From positions 62,001-126,000 of the forward strand of contig CAMXAZ010000001.1 in assembly GCA_947179295.1 (NCBI GenBank): a DNA stretch of 64,000 nucleotides, in the 5' to 3' direction. A program made the translations under genes and the position numbers. Every line of letters begins with the position of its first letter. Position 1 is the stretch's first letter. A model generated the notes under the pieces. It was not told the DNA's origin. It did not search any database and saw only the letters and a list, made by a program, of their open reading frames with translations. Positions 1 through 8,170 of this stretch are shown in pieces. Source of the stretch: an uncultured Muribaculaceae bacterium. GTDB taxonomy: Bacteria; Bacteroidota; Bacteroidia; Bacteroidales; Muribaculaceae.

Positions 1-133
1 GACTCATAATGGAAGAACGCCGTAAGGTCAGAAGCCTGAAATAGCTTCCTGATCTGATTTGTCATCACATGAATACGGAGGGTGTTTTTAAACAACCTTT
101 TACTATAACCTTAAATTTAAGAATTACTTATTT
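1..133. other. leader of the pectinase gene
   Basis: No gene can be supported here. A short open frame ends at TAG 42-44 but shows no recognisable protein. An imperfect stem-loop is visible (arms 26-35 and 44-54, one bulged base); it could be the end of an upstream transcription unit. The last 40 bases are AT-rich and contain no clear TAnnTTTG box. Confidence 0.3.
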
Positions 134-3100
134 ATGAGATTATTGCCTTTTGTGGCGGCTCTGGCTCTTGCTTTCAGTGCCGAAGCCGTTGAAAAGAAAC
201 TTTATGACTTCGTGGTTCCGCGCGACGGTTCTTTCCGCGAGGCTATTGAAGCCGCCAATAACCGCGCTGACACCACAGCGCGTTTCCGCATATTCCTGAT
301 GGACGGTGACTATGTGATCCCGACAGCAGGAAAGACCACCGGTGGCGACGGCAAGGAATATGGCGACCCGCGTTCATGGCTGAAAACCCCTAATGTCTCC
401 ATTATCGGCGAGAGCCGTGAAGGGACAGTGCTTGTCAACACCACTCCTCCTGCCACGTGGGACAACGGTTTCGGCCCTTCTTGCCCGCTTGAGGGAATCG
501 GCAAGGGCGATGTGCTGATCATCGAATATCCCGCCCATGACACCTATCTTCAGGATCTGACCATGAAAAGCGGCATGGCCGACCACACAGGCCGCAACAT
601 CGTGCTCCATGACCGCTCAGACAAGACCATAGCCCGTAATATCTGCATCTGGGGCTATCAGGACACCTACGTCTCCAACAACAGAGACGGCCGTTTCTAC
701 TTTGACGGCGGTGTGATCCGCGGCCGCACTGACTACATCTGCGGCAAGGGCGATGTCTATTATGACGGGGTGACATTCCAGCAGTGCGGTCAGGGAGGAT
801 ATCTGGCCGTGCCGTCTGTGCCGCGCAAATATGGCTATGTGATGGACAGATGCTATATAAAGAGCGAGACTCCTGATGTTACATATTATCTCGGACGCCC
901 CTGGGGCAAAGGCACTCCGACCGCTATCTGGATCAACACCACGGTCGATGTCTCGCCCATCACCAAAGACAAGCGCGGCTATAACGGCTGGGCAGACATG
1001 AGCGGCGGCTGGCCGGCTCGTTTTGCCGAATACAATACCTGCCTCACCTCCGGCAAGGCTCTCGATCTTTCCGGACGCCGCTCTCTCTATGTGGACCGCG
1101 AGGGCAACGAGCACACAAACAGTCCGGTGCTGACAGAGACCGAAGCGCGCTCATATACCAAAGCCGCTGTGCTCGACGGCTGGAATCCGGATGCCGCGGT
1201 TGCCGCAGCGCCGCTGCCAAAGGATGTGCACGTTAAAAAGAATCAGCTCAGATGGACCGGAAGTGACGAAGCTCTGCTCTATGCCGTGTGTCGTCACGGC
1301 AAAGTAGTGGCCTTTACAACCGATACGGTCTACAATATCGGTTCTAACTCTTCGGCTGACTGCTGGTCAGTGAGGGCCGCGAACTTCATGGGCGGTCTCG
1401 GAGAGGCTGTAGCCGCCACTGACGGTGGCGCAAAGGAGACAGGCAAGGGTTCGCGCTATGCCAAACGCATCTTGCGCACCACAGATCAGGATTTTCTCCG
1501 TTCAGACGAGGCCCGGCGCATCGGTGATCAGGTGCTGCTCTGGCAACGTGTGACCGGCGGATGGCCCAAGAACATCGACATGGTCACTCCGATGACTCAG
1601 GAGGAAAAAGCCGCCGTGCTTGCCGACAAGGAGCGCCGCGACGATTCGACCACCGACAATGACGCGACCACAACCCAGATGATCTATCTTGCCCGTCTCT
1701 ATCAGGCCACGGGCGATGTGAGATACCGCGACGGCTTCCGCGCCGGAGTGGATTATCTTCTTTCCGGACAGTATAAAAACGGCGGTTGGCCTCAGTTCTG
1801 GCCCGTGCAGCGTGACTATCAGCCTCATATCACCTACAATGATGATGCGATGGTCAACACTATGGTGCTGCTGCGCGACATCCGCCTCGGCAGTGAGCCC
1901 TTCGGCGGCGATCTCTGCGACCGGGCGAGAAAAAACAAGATGAAGAAGGCCTTTGACAAGGGTGTGGAGTGTATTCTCGCAACCCAGATAGTCACTGACG
2001 GAGTGGCGACAGTATGGTGCCAGCAACACGACCGCGAGACTCTGGAGCCTGCGCCTGCCCGCGCCTATGAACTGCCCTCATACTGCTCTCAGGAGAGCGC
2101 ATGGATTGTCAGGATGCTCATGGAAATCCCTGATCCTGACAAAAAGGTGAAAGCGGCCGTGCATGCCGCTATGGCCTGGTTTGACAAGTATAAGCTGACA
2201 GGACTGCGCTACCGCCGGGTTATGGAGGGTGGCAAGTGGAATGCTGTGCTCACCCCTGATTCGCTTGCCGAGCCGATATGGGCGCGTTACTACGATCTTG
2301 ACCACTGTGTGCCTTTTGTCTGTGACCGTGACGGAATTCCCCGCCGCAGCCTTGAGGACATAGGCAGCGAGCGCCGCAACGGATATGCCTGGTTCGGCAA
2401 CCGTCCGGCGGAGCTTTACGATCTCTATGACAAGTGGGCCGACCGCTATGATCCGAAGAACAAGGTCAGCATAAGCCTCCGGACCAAGGGTGCCAACGAG
2501 AACGGAACTTTCACCCTCGGAGTGCAGCCTAAGGTCAGGGAGTCGCATTTCGATGCGATAGTCAGCCGTGGCGAGAGCATCCAGGCCGCCATTGACAAAG
2601 CGCCTGAAAACGGTTCGGAGCCTTACCGGATTCTTGTGCGCAAGGGCCTCTACAATCAGAAGGTGATCATTGACCGCCCGAACATTGTCCTCGTAGGCGA
2701 ACAGCGTGACAGCTGCATCATTGTCGGTGCCGAAGGCCAGGGTTCTGTAATGGTCAGTGAATTCCGTGGCGAGAAAGCTCCGCGCGGCATCATCAGCCTT
2801 ACCGAAAAGGCCAATGACTGTCTGATAAGCGGCCTCACGGTCATCAATAATTACGGAACGACGGTTTCAAACACTACCTCTCACCAGTTTGCGGTTTTCG
2901 GCAAAGCCACACGCACCATAATCATAAACAGCAACATCATTTCCGACGGCAATGACGCGCTTTCGCTCTGGGGCAAGGGAGAAGACGGTCGTGGCGGTCT
3001 CTATTACCACTCCGATCTCTATCTGCGCTGTCCCGGCGTTGACTTCATCTGCCCGCGCGGCACCTGCTATGCCACCCGCTGCCGTTTTATCGGCGACACC

Positions 3101-3514
3101 CGCGCCATCCTCTGGCATGACGGACGCGGCGACATAAACAACAAGTTCGTTGTGACCAACTCCGAATTCGATGCTCTGAAGCCTACGCCTCTCGGTCGCT
3201 ATCACCATGATTCGCAGTTCCTGATTCTGAATTGCCATATGTCGCGCAACATCATTGACGCCGATATCGACCATGCCTACAGGCGGCAGCCGGAACTTGC
3301 CGTGGGCAAGAATCTCGATCTCTGCCCCTGGGGCCATCGCGTCTACTACTACGGCTGTGTGCGCGACGGCGGTCACAGCGGCTGGTTGGCCGACAATATC
3401 TCGTCAGCCGAAGGTTCTCCGGAGTTTCATGCTGTCACCGCCCGGTGGACTTTTGACGGGAAGTGGGACCCGGAAAAGCGCATCCGCGATCTCTGGCATG
3501 TGGTGGCCTATTGA
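134..3514 (+). CDS. secreted pectinesterase-pectate lyase-pectinesterase fusion (CE8-PL10-CE8)
   Basis: Exported 1126-residue enzyme for pectin breakdown. A signal peptide (about residues 1-18, ending SAEA) is followed by a first pectin methylesterase (CE8) module, about 25-345, with the family landmarks GYQDTY, DYICG and YLGRPW (252-257). A linker precedes a PL10-type pectate lyase module, about 440-785, with GGWPKN, a DNDATT stretch and a second GGWPQFW. A second CE8-like module fills 810-1126: it keeps GESIQAAID, the DFIC equivalent of DFIFG, and LGR at 1020-1022, but the following PW is YHH. Known biology: CE8 removes methyl esters from homogalacturonan and PL10 cleaves the de-esterified chain by beta-elimination, so the modules can act in sequence. 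The gene stands alone on this strand; any pectin-use locus would lie upstream of the window. Whether the C-terminal module is catalytic is unclear. Confidence 0.9.
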   Translation: MRLLPFVAALALAFSAEAVEKKLYDFVVPRDGSFREAIEAANNRADTTARFRIFLMDGDYVIPTAGKTTGGDGKEYGDPRSWLKTPNVSIIGESREGTVLVNTTPPATWDNGFGPSCPLEGIGKGDVLIIEYPAHDTYLQDLTMKSGMADHTGRNIVLHDRSDKTIARNICIWGYQDTYVSNNRDGRFYFDGGVIRGRTDYICGKGDVYYDGVTFQQCGQGGYLAVPSVPRKYGYVMDRCYIKSETPDVTYYLGRPWGKGTPTAIWINTTVDVSPITKDKRGYNGWADMSGGWPARFAEYNTCLTSGKALDLSGRRSLYVDREGNEHTNSPVLTETEARSYTKAAVLDGWNPDAAVAAAPLPKDVHVKKNQLRWTGSDEALLYAVCRHGKVVAFTTDTVYNIGSNSSADCWSVRAANFMGGLGEAVAATDGGAKETGKGSRYAKRILRTTDQDFLRSDEARRIGDQVLLWQRVTGGWPKNIDMVTPMTQEEKAAVLADKERRDDSTTDNDATTTQMIYLARLYQATGDVRYRDGFRAGVDYLLSGQYKNGGWPQFWPVQRDYQPHITYNDDAMVNTMVLLRDIRLGSEPFGGDLCDRARKNKMKKAFDKGVECILATQIVTDGVATVWCQQHDRETLEPAPARAYELPSYCSQESAWIVRMLMEIPDPDKKVKAAVHAAMAWFDKYKLTGLRYRRVMEGGKWNAVLTPDSLAEPIWARYYDLDHCVPFVCDRDGIPRRSLEDIGSERRNGYAWFGNRPAELYDLYDKWADRYDPKNKVSISLRTKGANENGTFTLGVQPKVRESHFDAIVSRGESIQAAIDKAPENGSEPYRILVRKGLYNQKVIIDRPNIVLVGEQRDSCIIVGAEGQGSVMVSEFRGEKAPRGIISLTEKANDCLISGLTVINNYGTTVSNTTSHQFAVFGKATRTIIINSNIISDGNDALSLWGKGEDGRGGLYYHSDLYLRCPGVDFICPRGTCYATRCRFIGDTRAILWHDGRGDINNKFVVTNSEFDALKPTPLGRYHHDSQFLILNCHMSRNIIDADIDHAYRRQPELAVGKNLDLCPWGHRVYYYGCVRDGGHSGWLADNISSAEGSPEFHAVTARWTFDGKWDPEKRIRDLWHVVAY

Positions 3515-3556
3515 TGCGGTCGCCTGACCGGAACCACCGGTATATCTACAGAAAAA

Positions 3557-3609
3557 CAATCACTCTCTGTATGCGCGGATCAGCTGCTGCAGGGAGTGAT
3601 TGCTTTTTT
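3557..3609 (+). terminator. rho-independent terminator after the pectinase gene
   Basis: A 13-bp stem (arms 3557-3569 and 3590-3602, one G-T pair) is followed by a run of six T at 3604-3609. It sits 40 bp after the pectinase stop codon; the complement of its left flank is also T-rich, so it may serve the convergent tpx gene too. Confidence 0.8.
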
Positions 3610-3664
3610 GGGGGAGGTGTCAGCGGGACAGCTTCCCCGATTATATCTTTTTGGCTCCGGACTC

Positions 3665-4174
3665 TTATGCCTTTGCGGAAAGCACTTTCAGAGCTGCTTC
3701 ATAGTCAGGTTCATGAGTGATTTCCTCCACCAGGTCGCGGAAGATCACGCGGCGGTTTTCATCAAGGATGAGGACGGCGCGGGTGAGAAGTCCGGCCAAC
3801 GGACCGTCAACGAGCTGCACACCGTATTTCTGGCCGAAAAGAGGCGAGCGGAAAGCAGAGCCGAACATCACGTTCTTGATGTTCTCGATGGTGCAGAAGC
3901 GGCCCATTGCGAATGGCAGGTCCATAGAGACGCAGATAACCACCACATCGTCAAGCTTGGCTGCTTCTTCGTTGAAGCGGCGCACACTCATGGCGCACAC
4001 TTCGGTGTCAAGACTGGGGAAGATGTTGAGCACAACGCGCTTTCCGGCAAAATCAGTGCAGATCATCTGTGAAAGATCCGGACCTGAGAGGTGGAAGCAG
4101 GGTGCGGTTTCGCCTACTGACGGGACGGTGCCGCAGGTATGGCAGGCTTGTCCTTTGAAAAATACGGTTTCCAT
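3665..4174 (-). CDS. tpx: thiol peroxidase (Tpx-type peroxiredoxin)
   Basis: A 169-residue atypical 2-Cys peroxiredoxin that reduces hydrogen and alkyl peroxides using thioredoxin. The peroxidatic cysteine is C60 in PSLDTEVC and the resolving cysteine is C94; the 34-residue spacing matches E. coli Tpx (C61/C95). Length is normal for the family. No signal peptide is visible, so a cytoplasmic site is likely. It lies 59 bp downstream of an exported thioredoxin-fold protein on the same strand with no terminator between them, which suggests one transcript. An extra pair of cysteines near the N-terminus (C11 and C14, CHTC) precedes the usual start of the family domain and is worth noting as a possible metal or redox site. 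Confidence 0.93.
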   Translation of the reverse strand: METVFFKGQACHTCGTVPSVGETAPCFHLSGPDLSQMICTDFAGKRVVLNIFPSLDTEVCAMSVRRFNEEAAKLDDVVVICVSMDLPFAMGRFCTIENIKNVMFGSAFRSPLFGQKYGVQLVDGPLAGLLTRAVLILDENRRVIFRDLVEEITHEPDYEAALKVLSAKA

Positions 4175-4233
4175 ATATCTGTTTGTTGTTTTTAGTTTTG
4201 CGCTTGTTTGTGCCTTGGTGGGCTGTGACCCTG

Positions 4234-5418
4234 TCAGTCGGCAAGGGCCATCGTCTGTAAAACAATATTCCGCAGCTCGCGGTTGAGTCCGAGGTTCACA
4301 TTTTTTACCGTGCCGTTGCTGTCGGTCATGATTATCACCGGCAGAGAGGTGACGCCGCAGTCGCGGGTCAGCGATTTGCCGTTCATCAGCAGGTGTTCTC
4401 CGGGGCGGATGGAGGGTATCACAGCCTCGATGGCGTCAATGTTTGTCGAGTTGAAGACCCAGATGACATCCAAGGCTTTGGGGAGAGAGTCGGCGGCTCC
4501 GCGGACAGCCTCCACTATCTCCGTGTTGAAACCGGAGGCCGGATCGAGAAGAGCGATTACGGTAGGTGCCGCGAATTTCTCGCCCCGGTGGTGGGTGTAG
4601 CGTTCGCCGGTGGTGGTAGGCAGAGTGAAAGTGGGCATCGGAGAGCCTGCGAGATTTTCGATGTGGAAGTTGTTTTCACGATATTTCTCGAAGATCTCAG
4701 GGTAGCGGGCGGTCATGGCGCTGTCTGACAGCTCCGGACAGTGCATTTCGGCCGGATAACTGTAGCTGACGAGTATGGTCTGTTCGGTGATCTGTCCGGG
4801 GTTGCTTTCGGTGTCGATGCGTAGCGGGAGCATGGTCTCGGCATCGAATATGAAGTCTTTTTCGCTTGCCACAACATCGCTGACGGTAAGAGTTGTGGAG
4901 ACCTTTATGGCTTTGCGTCCGTTGAAGACCGTGGGGGGCGCTACAGAGATGCTATAGCGCGGGTCAGCTTCCATGTTCCTGAGCTCGCGGGCTATGAAGG
5001 CCGGATAGAGATCGGCGAACTGCGCGCTGCCCTGCACTCCGGCCGAACGTGCTGACGGCATGAAGGGAATCGAGTCCCACTCCATGTGGTATTCCTGCAG
5101 GCGTTCGTTGTGATAGCGGTAGTGATGGCCGTTGAAGTAGGCTGAGAAACCGTTGACTGTGCCGGTAGGAGTTTCAAGGCTCCAGTCGGTAAGATAGTCG
5201 CACGGCGCAAGCGGGTCGGCGGGAGCCGGCGCGGAGTTGAGGCCGATGGTGTAGACCACATCGTTTTCGCTCTGGGGGAGTGTGACGCTGAAGCGCGCCT
5301 GAGCCTCGTAGCAGGCAGTCGATTCAAGCTTCGAGACAATATCAGCTATCCCCTGGGCGGATATGCCCAAGGGATATGACGCTGTTAACACCATTAACAA
5401 TCTTGAGATCCCTTTCAT
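4234..5418 (-). CDS. exported two-domain protein, thioredoxin-like C-terminal part
   Basis: A 394-residue protein with a signal peptide (about 1-21, ending ISAQ). The N-terminal two thirds resemble the outer-membrane-lipoprotein-sorting type of beta fold (segments such as VFNGRKAIKVSTTL and FIFDAETMLPLRIDTE). From about residue 255 the segment GSPMPTFTLPTTTGE opens a TlpA/AhpC-like thioredoxin fold that continues to the C-terminus. The expected redox CxxC after the first strand is missing: LLDPASGF stands in its place, so a disulfide reductase role is unlikely. It precedes tpx in the same direction. The exact function is unknown; I would expect a periplasmic or envelope role. Confidence 0.6.
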   Translation of the reverse strand: MKGISRLLMVLTASYPLGISAQGIADIVSKLESTACYEAQARFSVTLPQSENDVVYTIGLNSAPAPADPLAPCDYLTDWSLETPTGTVNGFSAYFNGHHYRYHNERLQEYHMEWDSIPFMPSARSAGVQGSAQFADLYPAFIARELRNMEADPRYSISVAPPTVFNGRKAIKVSTTLTVSDVVASEKDFIFDAETMLPLRIDTESNPGQITEQTILVSYSYPAEMHCPELSDSAMTARYPEIFEKYRENNFHIENLAGSPMPTFTLPTTTGERYTHHRGEKFAAPTVIALLDPASGFNTEIVEAVRGAADSLPKALDVIWVFNSTNIDAIEAVIPSIRPGEHLLMNGKSLTRDCGVTSLPVIIMTDSNGTVKNVNLGLNRELRNIVLQTMALAD

Positions 5419-5445
5419 AAAAACAATAGTTGACGTTCATTATAA

Positions 5446-5480
5446 AAACGTCGCGCCGGGCAGTTGTGTTCACCCGGCGC
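5446..5480 (-). terminator. rho-independent terminator of the lipid-kinase operon
   Basis: A perfect 8-bp GC stem (5453-5460 with 5473-5480) is followed on the minus strand by GACGTTTTTAT. It lies just after the lipid-kinase stop codon. Confidence 0.8.
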
Positions 5481-5494
5481 TATGATAAAATGTG

Positions 5495-6457
5495 TTATTT
5501 CTGAAACAAATTGTTGACAGCGATCCTGAAATCGTTGAACATGGCGGAGACCGGTGTGAGAATCGGTCTGAAAGGATGTACGACTGTCGGGGTGAAAACC
5601 TTCAGGCCGTTGTGGTGGCAGCGGATGGAGAGTCTGCGGTCCATTTCCATCGGCTCGCCGTCAACGTGAGAGGCTCCTTTGCGCTCGCGTTCGATGATGA
5701 TGTTGTCGGTGCGGAAGGTGTGGATGAGCATGTTGCGCTCTATGAATCCGGTGAGCATGTCAACTCCGACAAGGGCGGTTGACAGGGTGTTGCCTGCGTG
5801 GATGATGGTGACATCAAGCAGACCGTCATTGATCGAGGCGCTTGGCGCGATGTAGGCGTTGTTGCCATACTGGGAAGCGTTGCAGACAGCTACGAGAAAG
5901 GCTTTTTCTGTCAGAGTCTTTCCGTTGGCCATGATGGTGTAGTGTTCAGGCTCATAGCTGGCATAGGTCTGGAAGGTGCTCTGGATGTAGGTGAGTTTGC
6001 CGCGTGTTTTCTTTTTGGCGAATGCCGCGCTCACGGCGGCATCGAAACCGACTCCGCAGGTGCAGAAAAATTTGCAGTCGTTGACGGTGGCGTAGTCTAT
6101 TTCCATCGCATGGTTTTCGATGATGACTTTCAGCCCTTCCTTAAGGTCTATAGGTATGCCGAGATGTCTGGCCAGGCCGTTGCCCGATCCGCAGGGCAGT
6201 ATGCCGAGAATCACCCCCGTGCCACACAGGGCTGCGGCAGTTTCGTTGATGGTTCCGTCGCCGCCGGCGGCAAGGACCGTGTCACAACCTTTTTCAATAG
6301 CTGAAAGAGCGAGGCGCGTGGCATCGCCGTGGCCTTTGGTATATGCTACCTCTACCTCCCAGCCGAGCGGGCTGAGAGCGTCAATGACCATGCGGTCAAG
6401 TCCGGCTTTGTTTCGGGTTCCGGAAATGGGATTGATAATTAGTCGGGCTTTGGGCAT
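5495..6457 (-). CDS. diacylglycerol/lipid kinase (DagK catalytic family, YegS/DgkB-like)
   Basis: A 320-residue soluble lipid kinase expected to phosphorylate diacylglycerol or a related lipid with ATP. The nucleotide-binding loop GGDGT is at 65-69 and the second family motif, GSGNGLARHLG, at 90-100; the C-terminal half is the beta-sandwich domain with DGLLDV and the HVDGEPMEM region. Its ATG overlaps the stop codon of the upstream small gene (TGATG), which implies translational coupling. Substrate cannot be told from sequence. Confidence 0.9.
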   Translation of the reverse strand: MPKARLIINPISGTRNKAGLDRMVIDALSPLGWEVEVAYTKGHGDATRLALSAIEKGCDTVLAAGGDGTINETAAALCGTGVILGILPCGSGNGLARHLGIPIDLKEGLKVIIENHAMEIDYATVNDCKFFCTCGVGFDAAVSAAFAKKKTRGKLTYIQSTFQTYASYEPEHYTIMANGKTLTEKAFLVAVCNASQYGNNAYIAPSASINDGLLDVTIIHAGNTLSTALVGVDMLTGFIERNMLIHTFRTDNIIIERERKGASHVDGEPMEMDRRLSIRCHHNGLKVFTPTVVHPFRPILTPVSAMFNDFRIAVNNLFQK

Positions 6458-6777
6458 CAGATAGTTACACGTCGGGTGGAGCTTCCGATTTTAATGATGT
6501 AGATTCCTTTGGCGCTCATGGGGAGTCTGTGGATTCCGGCCGGGAGTGTGGTCTGCGATATAAGCTGACCGAGAATGGTGAACACTTTGACGGTGACGGG
6601 GCGGGGGGCAGCTATATAGATGTAGTTGTCGCGGACGGCCATCTCAGCCTGGGCCTCAGGGTCGGAGCGCATTTCGGTAAACATGCGGTCAGGCGCATCG
6701 ACCGTCTCCCAGCGCGCGGCGGCTTCGGAGAGGAGCGATGTCAGCCCAAGAATCAGTATGACAAGCAGTTTTCGCAT
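6457..6777 (-). CDS. tiny exported protein consisting almost only of a T9SS sorting-type tail
   Basis: A 106-residue protein with a signal peptide (about 1-20, SEAAA). After some 40 residues of no known fold, residues 50-106 have the pattern of the type A T9SS C-terminal sorting domain: a hydrophobic YIYIAA strand, VKVFTILGQLIS, an LPAG turn, and the closing GIYIIKIGSSTRRVTI. In known cargoes this domain follows a large passenger; here there is almost none. It is coupled to the lipid-kinase gene by overlap, and the T9SS core genes are encoded a few kilobases away. It may be a T9SS substrate, an anchor piece or a competitor for sorting. Function unknown. Confidence 0.65.
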   Translation of the reverse strand: MRKLLVILILGLTSLLSEAAARWETVDAPDRMFTEMRSDPEAQAEMAVRDNYIYIAAPRPVTVKVFTILGQLISQTTLPAGIHRLPMSAKGIYIIKIGSSTRRVTI

Positions 6778-6809
6778 GTTTCCCGGTTGAAATTATCCTA
6801 TATGGATTA

Positions 6810-6840
6810 CAAAAGTAATAAAAAAAATCCACCACACAAA
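6810..6840 (-). promoter_or_regulatory. Bacteroidota-type promoter for the small-protein/lipid-kinase operon
   Basis: On the minus strand a TTTG box (6840-6837) lies exactly 19 bp from TACTTTTG (6817-6810), a full match to the -33/-7 consensus. The predicted transcript begins near 6803, about 25 bases before the start codon at 6777. Confidence 0.8.
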
Positions 6841-6876
6841 AAATTCCCCTCATCCGGAGCTTATGCGGATGAGGGG
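6839..6876 (-). terminator. rho-independent terminator of the choloylglycine-hydrolase-family gene
   Basis: A perfect 10-bp stem (6846-6855 with 6867-6876) is followed on the minus strand by AATTTTTT. It nearly abuts the next promoter, whose -33 box lies in the T-run. Confidence 0.85.
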
Positions 6877-6932
6877 TTGATAACAGTAAGTGTGTGTTTT
6901 TTATAGTTGATAGAGTAGTGTCTCTGTGTTGA

Positions 6933-7970
6933 TCAGTACATCGGGGTGAAGGGTTTGGACTTGAACATCTTGTGGGTTACATCGCCGATGTAGTCCTTGC
7001 TCTTTGAAACGTCAAGCTTCATGACCGGAGCTCCCGGACGGAGGTCGCATTTCTTGAGGTCGATGTAGAAGAGGCCGGGATTGGTGACCACGTCGAAGTA
7101 GTAGAGGCGGTCACGGATGTTGGCGAAACTGCGCCACTGGGTGGAGCTGATGTTGCCTTCTCCCTGGATGGTGTAGGTGTAGGGCACCGATACGTTGAAC
7201 AGAATGGAGCGTGTGATGGCTACTCCGAGATCTGCGTCGCCGGTCTTTTCTACATTCTGGTCGAAGAAGTCGGCGCGGACGTAGCGGTCAGGGCTTGAAA
7301 CGGTGCCCGGCAGTGTGTGTGTGCCGCCCTTTTTGACCCAATAGTCATTGATGGCGTTCATTTCCGGATAGTTCGGGTCGTTGGTCAGCACGCGCATGTC
7401 CTGCCCCTGATAGATCTTGATTGTGCCGTGGTCAAACTCCACCATTGCCGATTTTCCGGAGGGGTCTGTGATGCCCCAGTGAAGTGTTGAGGCGGTACCT
7501 TCGTCAAATGTGGCTCCGGATATATTGAAGTTCTGGCGCGCGAGCATCGCTACGGCTTCGTCTGTAGTTCCGCAGAGGTCAAGTATCCATGCCGGGAACA
7601 TGGCAAGCGACATGGGCGGACGGTTTTTGGTCGAGTCGTTGACATAGACGGTGCCTTTGCAGAACAGACCGTTGACCACAAGGCCTTTTTCGTTCATGCC
7701 TTCGGTGATGCCGCCTTCATAGCTTACGGCATAGACAGATCCGTATTTCGAAGTCCATTCCACGGAGCCGGGCAGGGAGTTGCCGGCTTTTTTCATGCCA
7801 CGCGGATAGACATATATGTTTGTAGGGATAGGTGTTTTCCAGTCAAGTGAACGGCCTACGATGCGCAGACTGTCGGAGCCAACGTAGAGCACTCGTGAGC
7901 AGCCTTCGGCATACTGTGCGCCCAGCAGGGAGGTCAGCGCCAGTGCCATAGCGAATAATTTAGCCTTCAT
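6933..7970 (-). CDS. secreted choloylglycine hydrolase / penicillin acylase family (Ntn) amidase
   Basis: About 345 residues from the chosen ATG at 7970 (MKAKLFAM), which gives a clean signal peptide; an in-frame ATG at 8018 would put 16 polar and hydrophobic residues in front of it. Cleavage after EG exposes Cys24 (CSRVLYVG), the N-terminal nucleophile of this family. The RSLDW segment follows, as in bile salt hydrolases and penicillin V acylases; GGITEGMNEKGLVVNGL and the NDPNYPEMNAIN region are also conserved. The enzyme hydrolyses a linear amide bond; the substrate may be a bile salt, an N-acyl amino acid or another acyl amide, and sequence alone does not decide. Periplasmic or exported by signal peptide. 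It has its own terminator. Confidence 0.85.
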   Translation of the reverse strand: MKAKLFAMALALTSLLGAQYAEGCSRVLYVGSDSLRIVGRSLDWKTPIPTNIYVYPRGMKKAGNSLPGSVEWTSKYGSVYAVSYEGGITEGMNEKGLVVNGLFCKGTVYVNDSTKNRPPMSLAMFPAWILDLCGTTDEAVAMLARQNFNISGATFDEGTASTLHWGITDPSGKSAMVEFDHGTIKIYQGQDMRVLTNDPNYPEMNAINDYWVKKGGTHTLPGTVSSPDRYVRADFFDQNVEKTGDADLGVAITRSILFNVSVPYTYTIQGEGNISSTQWRSFANIRDRLYYFDVVTNPGLFYIDLKKCDLRPGAPVMKLDVSKSKDYIGDVTHKMFKSKPFTPMY

Positions 7971-8023
7971 AACAGTTGAAATTGGTGGGTGTATGTTGGA
8001 GATATACACGAATAACAACCGTT

Positions 8024-8064
8024 GCGGCAGGATTGTTTACTGAAAGGGCGGCAGGATTGTTTAC
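8024..8064. repeat. direct repeat, two copies of a 17-bp unit
   Basis: GCGGCAGGATTGTTTAC occurs at 8024-8040 and again at 8048-8064, a 24-bp period, between the choloylglycine-hydrolase-family gene and gldN. Confidence 0.9.
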
Positions 8065-8070
8065 ATAAAG

Positions 8071-8148
8071 ACTCCCGCCTGGCGCTCCGGACCTTTAAAT
8101 TGGCAAGCTGTGAGAAAGGTCTTTGTGGGGGAGACGCCCGGCGGGAGT
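8071..8148 (-). terminator. nested hairpin in the 3' region of the gldN transcript
   Basis: An outer 14-bp stem (8071-8084 with 8135-8148, one mismatch) encloses an inner 7-bp stem (8090-8096 with 8115-8121). It begins 22 bases after the gldN stop. The minus-strand T-run after it is weak (GTCTTTATG), so it may be a terminator, an mRNA-stabilising end or a small structured RNA. Confidence 0.5.
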
Positions 8149-8170
8149 TAGACGATGGATGGGTGGGGAA

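Noticed and set aside
2078..3376. Minus-strand open frames opposite the pectinase gene
   Set aside because: Shadows of the coding strand with no start context or recognisable domains.
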